Shown here: in pieces, positions 49,193 to 60,152 of the stretch
Layout: the number at the start of each line of letters is the position of its first letter
How positions within the stretch are numbered: the first letter of the stretch is position 1
Assembly: GCA_963971405.1 (NCBI GenBank)
Contig: OZ020486.1
Coordinates: 28,543,419-28,607,418, forward strand
Reading direction: 5' to 3'
DNA from: Psococerastis gibbosa
Taxonomy: Eukaryota; Arthropoda; Insecta; Psocodea; Psocidae
DNA: 64,000 nucleotides
Translations under genes and position numbers: made by a program
Notes under the pieces: generated by a model
The model's input: the letters and a program-made list of their open reading frames with translations, nothing else
What the model was told of the DNA's origin: nothing
Databases searched by the model: none

Positions 49193-49198
49193 TTTATT
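49193..49198 (-). terminator. Poly(A) signal of P15
   Basis: AATAAA on the minus strand 33 bp past the P15 stop. Confidence 0.65.
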
Positions 49199-49230
49199 TA
49201 TTTTGTTTTATATTAATTATACAGAAGCAC

Positions 49231-50472
49231 TTAACAGTAACACTCGGTTTTTGGGCAGTTAATTGGCTCAGCAACATAGTTGATGGTCTCATATTGCGGA
49301 CGGGACAAAGTCTGCACGTATTTGCGGATGACTGGAACAACGACTACTTGGTGGACCGGCTGTGGCTTCACGATGGTTTTGACGCATTTGCATTTGTTGG
49401 ACACAGTCACAGGCTTGGGTACCTTGAAGGGGAGGGGTACGGGGGCGGCTTCGATTGCCTTGGCGACTTTGGTGGGGGCGTTGATGGGCTGAAGACGCTT
49501 GGCTTTGGGGCCACAGTTGTCTACTGCAACCTTGTATGTTCTCTGGCGGTCGGAGCTGGAAATTACGCTTGGAGCAGAAGCTACGACAGGAGACCCAGAG
49601 GCTACGACTGAGTATGAGTTGTCGTACTGGCGGGGGGCAGATTGATACTGCACATTTGAGACTATTGGAGAGTCACATTGAGCAGACGATTGGAGAGGAA
49701 GGTTCTGAGCAGGAAGATATTGTGGGGATTTGACAACTGGTGGTGCACGAACAGTGGGCCCTTGAATAGCTGGCAGAGGCCTCAAGCAGGTTGGGCCTTG
49801 ATTGTCCAAAGCTAGACGGTAAACTCCTTCGGCGCGTGTTTGCCTGTATTCAGCAGGACCACATGCAACGTTCTGCAAAAGATGTAAAGCACCATTTTAA
49901 GAAGGAAATAATAACCTCTTCGCTAACTGTAAGAACTTTCTCGTATGGTTCAGAAGAGCACAAAACACCCAATTAAAGTTAAACGATAGAACGCTACTAT
50001 AAATTTAAAAAGCCAAACAATATTTAAATGATATGTAACCCACAGAAAATCCACCACTAGACAATGTACCTACAGAAGGGACATAAATAAATAAATAAAT
50101 ATTTACTTTTTGTTCAAGTACTATACCAACCTAGCGAAGTTAGGGCGTGACATATGAAGTAGCATTTTTAACAAATCGCTTTCAATTAAAAATTTTACAG
50201 GTCAAAATAGTAGCAGGCATTGTACTATATTGGACATGGAGTCATCCTTCAAACTAATTATTCGCAATTTGAAAACATATGCTTGAAAGCATGCGAGTTT
50301 CATTTCTTTTCAAATTTCAGAGGATCCCAGTTAGCGACTTTTGACTTTCCAAATCGAAGTCAACCAACCAATAGTGAGAAACAGTAGACGGAATATCTCG
50401 GGAACAAATTGGAATACTTACAGCGGAGACAGCTCCAATGAAAGCGCAGCACAACACTACAAACGTATTCAT
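49231..50472 (-). CDS. P15: secreted KPQ-domain protein with duplicated LDNxGP motif (230 aa)
   Basis: Exon 1 is 50472-50422 (MNTFVVLCCAFIGAVSA; donor gtaagt) and exon 2 is 49872-49231 (acceptor tttgcag), phase 0. Two copies of the pre-domain motif are present: YRLALDNQGPTCLRPLPAI (about 35-53) and YKVAVDNCGPKAKRLQPI (about 130-147), separated by a Ser/Gln/Val-rich spacer. The KPQ domain is at about 173-223 (NKCKCVKTIVKPQPVHQVVV, YVQTLSRPQYETINYVAEP, Cys) and the protein ends ECYC. The C-terminal half is P13 over its whole mature length, so P15 equals a P13-like protein with an extra N-terminal unit. TATAAAA is 67 bp upstream; AATAAA is 33 bp past the stop. Confidence 0.89.
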
Positions 50473-50762
50473 TTTTTCAGGATCTGTATAATTCCCGAAG
50501 AAAAAGGAAGTGATGATTCATTCAGCACTAACCCTTCTTTTTATACAGGCAGGAAGAGGAAGCGAAGATTTGTAAAAGTATCACTTCCGGAACTCAGTTA
50601 ATTACTCAACAACAACCACTTCAAGGCGATTAACGTTGGATATACGACGACTGAAGATGCTTGACAAGATATGCAAAATATTTCAGTATAAATAAATAGG
50701 TAAAGGCTATTATTTTCAGAGTACTTGGCTTAGTTTTTGATATTTCAATTGTTCTGCTGAAA
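50473..50762. promoter_or_regulatory. Bidirectional promoter region of P15/P16
   Basis: 290 bp between the divergent start codons. A minus-strand TATAAAA at 50539-50545 serves P15 and TATAAATA at 50687-50694 (+) serves P16, with about 140 bp between the two boxes. Confidence 0.72.
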
Positions 50763-52010
50763 ATGACTGGGAAATCCGTTGGGGTTTGGGCATTGGCAAG
50801 TTGTTTAGTAACATTAGGTTCCGTTTCTGGATGTTATCCGACACTTGGGTCCTACGGTCAGCAGGAGGCAATTGCCCCCTCCTGCAACAACCCTCTCGTA
50901 AATATTCCTGGTGTTGAAACTATCCGAAGCGGTGCCATCTACCAAACAGGATATAACGACCCTCTTGTCAATGTACCTGCTGTTGAAACTATCCGAAGCG
51001 GTTCCATCTACTCAACAGGTTGTAACAACCCTCTTTTAGATGTACCCTCTGTTGAAACTATCCGAAGCGGTCCCATCTACTCAACCGATTGCAACGTAGC
51101 CCCTAGCTATGTCAATGAAGCTTCCGTCCAGCCTGCCTACAACGTTCCTCAGACGGTAAGTGTTCTTAAATTTGAAAAAAAAAATACAATCAGCAACATC
51201 GCCACACTCTTCGAAACAATTTTTATTGAATTTCTATTCCTTGCGTTAGTGAATGGTAATTTGTCACAGTCCATCATTCTTGATGGTGTCTTCTTGCTCA
51301 TTTTTACCGATATCCTTTCTTGTGAGAAACGTTGAGCTGCTAATTGAATTAAAAGTTTCAGTTGTGATTGCATATTGTAATTATAAACGAGCAAATTTCC
51401 AATTCAATTCAAAATTCAAGTTCGTATTTTACGATATTCTTTTGCAATGCCGTAAAGCGTAGCCAAAACCAAATAATGGATGGCTTACTTTGAGTTACCA
51501 GTTACCTGATCTGATTTTTATGTATGAATTCGAAAATCAAATAATGACACACTCGTAACTTCATAAGTATACAAACTACCAACAGCACAAATTAACAAGC
51601 ACAGCGAGCGAAAGGCTACCCACCTATCTAATTTATTTTTTACACCACAATATGCAAAGTACGATAATATAGTTCTCCGATTTTAGATTGTCTCTCCATC
51701 GGTCTACCCCCAAAACAGTGCTTCATTACTTTCGGGCTCAATTGACTGTGGACCTTCACCCAGACCAGAGCCTATTAGGTACCTCAAGTCAGTGATTTTG
51801 CCAGAGAAGAACGAACCCCTGCGCGAACTACCCTCACCACCCCTGCCCAGACCCGTCGTCATCTCCAACAAGTGCTCATGCACAAAGGTTGTCCAGAAGC
51901 CGCAAATTTACCAGAGAATTATCCAGGTGCAGAAGAACCAACGTTTCCTCAAGAAGACTTATGTGCCACGTGTGGAAAAGGTGGAGTATTGTGCCAAACC
52001 TCGTTGCTAA
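50763..52010 (+). CDS. P16: secreted KPQ-domain protein with 23-residue repeats in a long exon 1 (238 aa)
   Basis: Exon 1 is 50763-51155 (131 codons; donor gtaagt) and exon 2 is 51687-52010 (acceptor ttttag), phase 0. This is the only gene whose exon 1 goes far past the signal peptide. After MTGKSVGVWALASCLVTLGS and GCYPTLGSYG come three tandem 23-residue units (NNPLVNIPGVETIRSGAIYQ and so on) at 50886-51092. Exon 2 has SIDCGPSPRPEPIR and the KPQ domain at the extreme C terminus, about 189-238 (KCSCTKVVQKPQIYQRIIQV, FLKKTYVPRVEKVEYCAKP, RC). Exon 2 parallels P14. Reading on past the donor would give a frame to 51335 that lacks the domain, so the spliced form is preferred. Confidence 0.86.
50886..51092 (+). 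repeat. Three 69-bp coding repeats in P16 exon 1
   Basis: In-frame units at 50886-50954, 50955-51023 and 51024-51092, each encoding a variant of NNPLVNIPGVETIRSG-IY. Confidence 0.9.
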
Positions 52011-52194
52011 TAACTATTTTGATATTACATATCTACATTTACTATGACTTTTATTAATTTTACCATGATACCAAAATTTCAACAATACACCATTGATTAT
52101 GGTCAGTACATTGTACAGTATAAAAAATGGCCAATGCAAATTAAACTTAAGTGAAGACAAGTATGACATTACACAATTACTTTTTTATTTATTT

Positions 52195-52350
52195 TTTATT
52201 TTTAGGATATCTCATAAAAACAGTTTAATGAATGTATATCCGAATCCGATTGACCTTTTCAGTCACCTCTGTAGGTTAGTACCAATGTTGAGTTACATCA
52301 TGCCTCCGATTGCATTGTGTGTAGAGTCAAGCACGCTACCACCTTGCCTA
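52195..52350 (+). repeat. Dispersed repeat A, copy 5
   Basis: Diverged copy downstream of P16 (ccttttcagtcacctctgta; gtgtgtagagtcaagcac). Confidence 0.68.
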
Positions 52351-52548
52351 GGTTTGAACCCCCATGAACCCCCCATTCCCCTCCTTGGCTACGGCATTGC
52401 TTACTGGTAACTCCCGGAAAGCGAGGCACCGCGAAGCGGGGAGCTGAAGCTTTTCTTGTTAATACTCGTACCTCGACCCAACAAGTAGATGTTTTCCAGG
52501 ATTTGGTTACTTTGATAATTAGGCCACATTAAAATTAAAAATAATAAT

Positions 52549-52554
52549 TTTATT
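52549..52554 (-). terminator. Poly(A) signal of P17
   Basis: AATAAA on the minus strand about 190 bp past the P17 stop. Confidence 0.5.
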
Positions 52555-52742
52555 AACAACAATCAGTTTGAAAATCTAGGAGCCAAATGCTACGCAACAA
52601 TATAAAACTTCGATATGGGGTGAAGAATCTTGATGACTAGACAGGAACTGTTGCAGAAAGATGGTGCATGTTAAATTTCACACAATGTCTCAGTCTTAAC
52701 AATAACATTAGTTAACAAAATATAAACTATAACAGTCGTAAC

Positions 52743-54266
52743 TTAGTACCAGCAAGGGGATTGAGGGGGAGGGGGTAGACAAGCAAGCGGAGGAGGGGGA
52801 AGACAAGCTGGTGGGGGAGGGAGAGGTGGAAGACAAAATTGGGGGAGTGGGAGAGGTGGAAGACAAGCTGGTGGGGGAGGAAGAGGGGGAAGACAAAATT
52901 GGGGGAGTGAGAGAGGTGGAAGACAAGCTGATGGGGGAGGGAGAGGGGGAAGACAAACTGGGGGAGGAGGGGGAGGTGGTGGGCAATAAGGTTGAGCGTT
53001 GAACGTGATGACTTCGACGCAAGGTTTGCTGACGGTCTGGAGATATTTCGATATGATAGGCACAGAGACGAGCTGGTGGAAAAGTTGTGGCTTGAGGTAT
53101 GTCTTGATGCAGGAAGCTGATGCACCGACAATCTTGGGCGGTGGAATGCAGGCTGGCAACGCTACAGGCGGCTTCTCAATAGCTGGGGCGGTGGCCGGTG
53201 GTGCATTGATAGGACATGTTGCGCATGGTTCAGGGCCGCAGTGATCCAACTCGACTCTATACATGGGTGGGGGAGGGGGTGGACACGGAGGAGGAGGACA
53301 CGGCTGCAAACAGCAAAACAACATTTTATTGTAACACATAGCATGAGCTACTTCAGCAAGAGCCACAAGGTACTAAGTTAACATATTCCCGGCTAAAAAT
53401 GTACACAAAAGATTGTTTGGATCACATTTTCAACCCCTGGAAGAAGTTAACTTGGGACTTGTGCAACGGCTCTTAATTGATGGGGTGGTGGGATATACAA
53501 TCATAATTCCTAGATCGCATCATAGTCTTATGCAAAAAGGGAACAGTGGTGCCAGAAAATGTAGCTAGGCAATTACAAGATTTTTCAATTAAAAATTTAG
53601 GATGCGTTCGATAAAATTATTCTAGATTAAAAAAATATTCTGTTGTTACGGTTATTTTTTATATTTAAAATTAATTCGTGCTTTTGACACCTTAACTTCT
53701 TAATCAGACTTCAAAGCAAAATCATTAATTTTGTTTTTTAAAATTAATTTCAAACAGCAAACTTAAAATGCTTGATTATACGTGTCAAATAAGCTTCTTT
53801 CGTGTGCTAATTTTAGCTTTATCATAAGTTCTTCGAACGCTTCCAGAGTCTGGATATAATGTTTTGTGTTCTTCTAAACTGGCTGGTGGCTATCATTCTG
53901 CATCTGCATAGTGCCTTTAAATGCAACTTCCACACAAATTTAGATTACTTTCAGGCTCATCAGATAGGGGATGGTAGCTCTTCTTCCCCATCTGACCGGT
54001 TTACCGCCAAATTATTTGTTTGTACGATTGCAATTTCGTACTAATCACTAAGAATTCAAAAATCAGCATCGAAATTATATAATTTAAACCACAAAGAATG
54101 AAAATGTTGATGAGATTCTGGGATTTTCCTTCTCTAACCTTATTAGAAGGCTGCCTACTTAATTGTCAAATTAAAGAAAAAGTAATATTTGTGTACTCAC
54201 CGGCGGACATTGGCAGTGCACCGTGTGCACTGCAACTAGAAAACAGAAGATGAGTTTGGAGAACAT
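52743..54266 (-). CDS. P17: secreted KPQ-domain protein with poly-Pro/Cys tail (208 aa)
   Basis: Exon 1 is 54266-54201 (MFSKLIFCFLVAVHTVHCQ plus CPP; donor gtgagt) and exon 2 is 53303-52743 (acceptor tttgcag), phase 0. It differs only slightly from P11 from the PCPPPP start through YRVELDHCGPEPC and the KPQ domain (about 80-129, CIKTYLKPQLFHQLVSVP). The poly-Pro tail is shorter, with a PPPPACLPPL pattern, and ends PCWY. Exon 1 differs from P11 and instead starts MFSK like P8 and P10. TATAAATA lies only 38 bp upstream of the ATG, which implies a very short 5' UTR. AATAAA is about 190 bp past the stop, a spacing also seen in P11. Confidence 0.88.
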
Positions 54267-54303
54267 TTCTGTCAGATAATACTCAGCATAGCAGATAGAT
54301 CAG

Positions 54304-54311
54304 TATTTATA
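54304..54311 (-). promoter_or_regulatory. TATA box of P17
   Basis: TATAAATA on the minus strand only 38 bp upstream of the ATG; the 5' UTR must be about 10 nt if this box is used. Confidence 0.6.
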
Positions 54312-56647
54312 CTTACAGTTGACCTTGCGTACATACGGTAATTTTGAGTGTATTGTCACTTAGTATCATGTCCAGTAAAAAACGGTCACTTATTCGGTAA
54401 TTGACCTCGCGGTTTACTCATAATATTGTTTAATTTTCTGGACATATTGTTGTCATGTAAATTAGCCTTCTGTTTGCAGCTGTACATTAATTTTATTCAC
54501 TATTATGAAATTACATAGGCATATCCCGTAGATATTTTATCCTTCTTTTTTTTCACTCTTCCTCTCTTTTTCTTTTTTTCTTCTTGAATTAATTTTAACC
54601 ATTTATTAATAATACAATGTTTTATTTTTTAAGGTTTGCATGAAAACAAGACTTTATAGTCTTATTGTTCGCCTTTTGTTCGTTTGCTAAAGTCGTTTTC
54701 ATTTCATTTGCAATAAAGTCGTTTTCAGCATTTCATTTCGTTTCATAACAAGGAATAAGCCCCACTACGCCATGTCCGCGGCGCTTCAGCCCTCGCACGT
54801 ACATTTATATCGTTAAACTTAGAAAAACTAATCCTAAAAGACACTCAAAATATTACCTTTTATTCATGAGGATTTGGTGGAACGTAGATATATTGGCCAC
54901 CCCTGTATCCGTCAGTATTTCTTTTATTCAAGCTGTAGAGGGCTATTTCATACATAGTATCATGGCAACTTTTAATTGTTTAGTACTTTAGTAGCTGGTG
55001 ATGCGAGTTTTTATGAATTTTTATGAATTGGGGGAAAATTTAGTGAAATTTCATGATATAATTACAAAATTAAAAACATTATTATGGCTTATGATGTGTT
55101 ATTATTATGGTAGTTTTAGTTCGCCGACGTTGGCCTAAGTCCATTTAACAGCTCAAACAAGTACCCTGGAGTACATAGTGTACTGGTGCATTTGTATATA
55201 TAGATTAATTGAAAATTTCAAATCCAAGGAACTCCGAGCATAGGCACTTCCTTAATCGCTTGTAAAGTCTCGGTAAGGAAAAGAGCACGGCACCGCCATG
55301 CATTTTTAGATGCCAGTGTCGTCCTGTATTCCTTACAGATGAGTCTTAGTAATACCGCCTATGTTAAGCTTACGCTACTGAAACAAGGAATCAGACAGGC
55401 AGACGGATATAATTAAGTTATATATATTTCGCTAACGATATGTTGGAAAATTATTACATTACTAACTGAAATTCAGCTAGCCTCCAATTAAGCTATGATT
55501 ATTAAGAAATCAAAAAAATGGTAGGGTACTGTTCACCCGATTGGTCAAGACAAAAGTTTATGCTATATTGCGTAGCCCACCAAGTAAGAGTAATAGTTCT
55601 TTCGGGCAATTGCTACCCCCACAGGCAAGCTTGGGCCCTACCGACAGTTGAAAGGCAGAGTAACTTTTGCAACTGAAATTATTATATTATTAATAGCGAT
55701 AAAATAAATATAATGCATATAACATAATGTCAGATGAGTTCCAGGAAGCTAATCAGATTAGGTTATTAATATGTATATATAGGAAATACTGTAAGTGATT
55801 GATGGACTGATGGCGGACTGTCTGTAGGACCCAGAGATTCACCTGTAGGTATAGCGTTTTCCAACAGAAACGAATACTTGTACTACTACTTGGTGGGATA
55901 CAGAGACATATTTTTGCCCCCACCCCCCTCCCCCAAAATGGGAAAAATGTAAGACGAAATAAACTAATGTGAGTTGTATTGCATAATTTGCCAGATCTAA
56001 TAGATGTCCGGGTAGCAATATGCGGTGTGGTTGTCAGAATTCAACGTCGTCTGGGACATTTGCCCGCAGCAATAAATTGATAGCTAGAGGCGACCTGGTC
56101 TTGTCACTCTCATATACAATACGCCAGTGGGTGGGAACAACTCTTAAAGTGTTTTCTATTTCGAGAGATATTTTTTAGATTTCGGGTTTAAGAAATCATA
56201 GAGAATTTCTGAAAAGTTCTGCAACTTTTGGCATACCGTTTTCAGTATGCTCATACAATAGATATCAAGGTCAATATTTCCAATTTATCCTGCATAAAAC
56301 TGGCATTAATTAAAATTCCAACTTTGTATGGGTGAGTCTTAGTTATCAGATCACCGATCGGTGGAAAATGCAAGATTGCCACTGGTTTGGCAGGTTATTT
56401 CATGCGGTTAGTAACCGCTGGTTACAATACAGTATTATACATTACTATTATTATTAGTCCTGGTATTATTACAATGCAATAGTAGTGTTAGGAATAATTG
56501 CTCTGATCGGGTCAATGAGCTCCCAATTCTAACAGATTGTGTAATTGTGTAGTATACAATATATACATGACTTTTACGCAGAGATTAAAATCTTTTTGTC
56601 ATCACAATACAAGCATGAAACTATCAGAGGGCAAAAATATTAACCAA

Positions 56648-56654
56648 TATATAA
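56648..56654 (+). promoter_or_regulatory. TATA box of P18
   Basis: TATATAA, 58 bp upstream of the P18 ATG. Confidence 0.65.
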
Positions 56655-56705
56655 CGGCACGAAGTGATACAACAGAGCGTAGTTCTTAAGTTGATAGGCA
56701 TAGGT

Positions 56706-58163
56706 ATGATTGGTAAATTAAGTTTGGTAGTAGCTTGCGCTGTTGTCGGGAGCTATGCATGCCCCCCGGTAAGTACATTTCGAACCTCCAACTCAATAGA
56801 AGTGACATAAAATATATAATTGCTGTTAATCATGGTATAGCAAGTTGACCATTAGAAAAGTCACCTCAAACCAATCATTTTATTTTCAAGATGAAATTTA
56901 GATATACAGTATGTTTTTACTTTAGACATACTAGAAAGCATGGCAAAAGAACCGGTACGAGTGAACCTATTTATCAAGTTAGGGTAGGTACTGCAATAGT
57001 TCCAAGGTAAATTATTGTTCTATGCATGTGCATTTAAAATACAATAAATCGTTGGAGCAGTTTTTTTAGAAATAATTTGTTTAGCCTTTTTTAGTTTTTG
57101 AACAAAAAAACAGAATTGAGCCCAAAATAAAAAATCTTCTCTGTGAACCTACATACAGTACATGCCATTTTCATCAAAATCCACAGAGTAATTTGCCCAA
57201 AAATCGACGAACAGACAGACAGACAAATATTTCGTTAAAAAACAATTTTTTGGGTTTCTATGACCTCAAAACGTGTAAATCCGCTGAAATCTCTAAATCG
57301 AAAATTTCGACCATCATAAAGCTTTCCTTACACTAACGTATATATAATATAGGAAAAGATATAGAAAAATTGTCAGAATATTTAGGCCCGAAAAGTTGTT
57401 GATTCAAGTTTTAACTAGCCGGATTTAGTAGCTGGTCACGCTTTGAAGAACATGAAGGAGCAGACCTCGCGCGGAAGAACCAAAAACCATATTTATTTAT
57501 TCATTCGTTTCTTTTCAGATTCAGAACAGTCTTGGGCTTTGTGGCCTAGGTCTAGGGCCTCTCAATTTCGGATTATGTGGATGCAATCTACCCCTTGGTC
57601 CATGCGGTTTGAACTTCCCCTCTACGTGTGGTCTTGGCCTCGGCTGTCTTCTGCCATCGTGTCCATCGTCAGTCGGCCCGTGTCCAACCCCGCTCCCTAT
57701 CATCGCGGCTCCTCCAGTAGTCATTCCCGACTGTTCATCCCCAATTATAGAATTGCCCACACCTCCACTGCCAGCCACGAGAGTTCTTGACAACAAATGC
57801 GTCTGCACGAAGACTGTGGTCAAGCCCCAAGTCATTCAGCGTGTGGTCAAAGTACCATCGGTCAAGCGCTTCTTGAAGAAGTCCTATACCCCCGTTTGCG
57901 AGAAAATACGTTACGTATCAAATCCAGTGAATGCCTGTGATAAATGTGGCGGCTCCTGTGGACTAGGATCCTGTTGTGGCTCCTGTGGACTAGGAACCTG
58001 TTGTGGCTCCTGTGGACTAGGACTACCCTGCTGTGGCTCCCGTGGACTAGGATTACCCTGCTGTGACGCTTGTGGACTAGGGCTACAATGCCCAGGCTCT
58101 TGTGGATTGCCCTGCGCCGACCCTTGTGCACTTCTTCCCTTTTTAGGATCCTGCGCATTGTAA
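56706..58163 (+). CDS. P18: secreted KPQ-domain protein with Gly-Leu-Cys repeats (235 aa)
   Basis: Exon 1 is 56706-56768 (MIGKLSLVVACAVVGSYACP plus P; donor gtaagt) and exon 2 is 57519-58163 (acceptor ttttcag), phase 0. The N-terminal part is Gly/Leu/Cys-rich (LGLCGLGLG, CGLGLGCLLP), then GPCPTPLPIIAAPPVVIP, IELPTPPLPATRVLDNKC and the KPQ domain at about 110-161 (CVCTKTVVKPQVIQRVVKVP, FLKKSYTPVCEKIRY). The tail is repeated SCGLG-CCG units. The exon 2 start is confirmed by the frame running open from the acceptor. TATATAA lies 58 bp upstream and AATAAA 105 bp after the stop. It combines the P6 style of repeat with the P14 type of domain. Confidence 0.88.
57110..57360 (+). repeat. Dispersed repeat B, copy in the P18 intron
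   Basis: Nearly full-length copy: gagcccaaaataaaaaat to cataaagctttccttacact. Confidence 0.75.
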
Positions 58164-58267
58164 TCCACTCTTGGCATCATGAATGTTGAAATGTATGTCA
58201 TAGATTAAAAGCTATTTAGGTCTATTTATTTTTCAGAAGCATTGTAACACAATAATTTGTAATGTGT

Positions 58268-58273
58268 AATAAA
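58268..58273 (+). terminator. Poly(A) signal of P18
   Basis: AATAAA 105 bp past the P18 stop. Confidence 0.68.
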
Positions 58274-58778
58274 ATATACTGTATGTTCCCATAAAATGCA
58301 ATTTCTTCATTTTATTTGCTTTAGATATCCTGATTCATATTTGGTAAATTCATAGATTGTAACATTTATAAGACCAGAGAAACAGAAGCTACCGTACAAA
58401 TGTGTATAGGCCTAGATATTATTGTATACATTTAAGTTACAAAAAAAAATCGTAATAGAAAGTTAAATAAGTTTGGGGAACGGCTTAGGCTCTTTAGAGT
58501 TCACCCATGAATGAATCTGAACAATATCCCACAGTGCATGCATAGTAATTTCACTACATTGTGTTCCCAACTGAATTACTGCACATGGCTATGCCTCTTT
58601 ATGTAAGAACCTGATAAATCAATAACAGGCTATATCTGATGAAGAAGCAATTAGAAGATAAGCATATTGTAAGAATATTTCGATTTATCATAATTTTCCA
58701 CAGTACCGGTACCTGTACCAACTGCCTTTACGGGAAACATTTAAAGATACTGATGACCACTTCCTGGGTTGTGATTAC

Positions 58779-58785
58779 TATAAAA
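58779..58785 (+). promoter_or_regulatory. TATA box of P19
   Basis: TATAAAA, 46 bp upstream of the P19 ATG. Confidence 0.68.
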
Positions 58786-58825
58786 CGTAAGCGTAATAAG
58801 GCTGAAGCAACTTACTTCAACGAAC

Positions 58826-60051
58826 ATGTTTTCTCAAACCTTTGTGGTAATTGCATTTGCCGTCTTTTCGGCTCAGGCGAGCTACATACAGGTAAGCTTT
58901 GCCAGCAAACTGACAGCATTAACTTACTTCTTTTACAATTTGTTATGTACATTTAGCTTAAGTATCCACATACTGTAACTTTATCGGCAATTTCGAAGCA
59001 TAACTGCTCACAATAACGAATACAAGTCAGGGGAAGCTGATTAGAAAGATTTCCCTGTATTGTTGAAATTTGGGTAAAGTGAGCTGTGGGAAAATATTGA
59101 AACCACTTTCTTTTCAAGGCAGGTTTTCCTCAGAGTAAAGTAGGACTACTATCAATGGAGCTAATTCTTTTCTTTGATTAACTACAACATAAAATCCCTC
59201 TTCCAGGTCCACCAATGACAAAAACTCTTAAATCGGAAGGTACTTTAAAGACTAAGTTAAAGGCTGACGAAGAAATTTCTAGCATAACAAGGAACACAAA
59301 TTAATAAAATACTCTTAGATGCACCAGTGCAGCAAGAAGTAACGTAATATATATGTTTAAAAAAATAGGTACGTAACGCTAGACGTATGTTTCTTACTAA
59401 AACTGCATTATTTTCCAGAATGCTGTCTCCAGCTGTTCCCCATACGAATCATACGGAAATGCAGAGCCGATTTCCGATGGCTATGCTGGAGCACAATGTC
59501 AGCTCAACTATCAGCCCCGATGCGATGTAGAGCCCGAAGTTTCTTACAATGGAGGATACTCCTCGTGCGCTGACAACATCGCACCATATGACGCGGTCCC
59601 ATCATCCTGCAACGCCGTTCCATATCAATCTTCTTGGAATGTCCCAACGTCCTCTTGCAACAGCCTCCCATACTCTGGCAGCATTGGAGCCCCGCCAAGC
59701 CCTCAACCCCGAGTCCTCGATACCAGCTGCGTCTGCACCAAGACTGTCCTCAAGAACCAGCCAGTACGCCGACTGATTGTTGTTAAATCGGTTCAACGTT
59801 ACTTGAAGACATCATACAGACCTGTCGTGGAGAAAGTGCCATACAACGCCAGCCCAAATTGTGATAACTGCGAAAGAGAATACTCTTCTGAGCCGGTCAT
59901 TTCTTCTTACCCACGATGCGATGATACACTAAACTCACAAGCTATCTCAGTTGGCGCCCCTTTGTCCGGTGACGTCTCTGCTTATCCTGAGTCATGTGGA
60001 GCGCCAGAATACCTTCAGTCTGTCGGCATTGCAGGCTACTCTAACTGTTAA
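58826..60051 (+). CDS. P19: secreted KPQ-domain protein, SPYESYG subfamily (232 aa)
   Basis: Exon 1 is 58826-58891 (MFSQTFVVIAFAVFSAQASY plus IQ; donor gtaagc) and exon 2 is 59419-60051 (acceptor tttccag), phase 0. Exon 2 is open throughout but lacks Met, so a start-codon search shows only its last third. It begins NAVSSCSPYESYGNAEPISD, is rich in Tyr, Ser, Pro and evenly spaced Cys, and has the KPQ domain at about 121-170 (SCVCTKTVLKNQPVRRLIVV, YLKTSYRPVVEKVPYNASP, NC). KPQ reads KNQ, as NNQ in P20. The tail is Ser/Tyr/Cys-rich and ends GYSNC. TATAAAA is 46 bp upstream; AATAAA is about 95 bp after the stop. P20 is its nearest relative, in tail-to-tail orientation. Confidence 0.87.
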
Positions 60052-60146
60052 CCTGGTTAATATAGGAGTGACCCTATAAACCTTTCCTTTTCCTCTAATA
60101 AGAACTATGAAAGCTAACTATGGGTACAAAAACTTCGTTAGTCTTT

Positions 60147-60152
60147 AATAAA
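60147..60152 (+). terminator. Poly(A) signal of P19
   Basis: AATAAA about 95 bp past the P19 stop. Confidence 0.68.

Larger units (their letters stand above)
46514..49230. other. Intergenic P14-P15 (tail to tail)
   Basis: Repeat A copy 4 with a T-run, and a gacagacag microsatellite at about 48013-48042. No gene seen. Confidence 0.5.
52011..52742. other. Intergenic P16-P17 (tail to tail)
   Basis: Repeat A copy 5 and the P17 3' UTR. Confidence 0.55.
54267..56705. other. Intergenic P17-P18 (head to head, 2.4 kb)
   Basis: Beyond the two promoters I see no gene or clear element; there is a C-run at about 55916-55935. Confidence 0.5.
58164..58825. other. Intergenic P18-P19
   Basis: 3' UTR of P18 and promoter of P19; nothing else seen. 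Confidence 0.55.

Noticed and set aside
54780-56640. Possible gene in the 2.4-kb gap between P17 and P18
   Set aside because: No open frame of useful length, no signal-peptide exon and no recognisable element.
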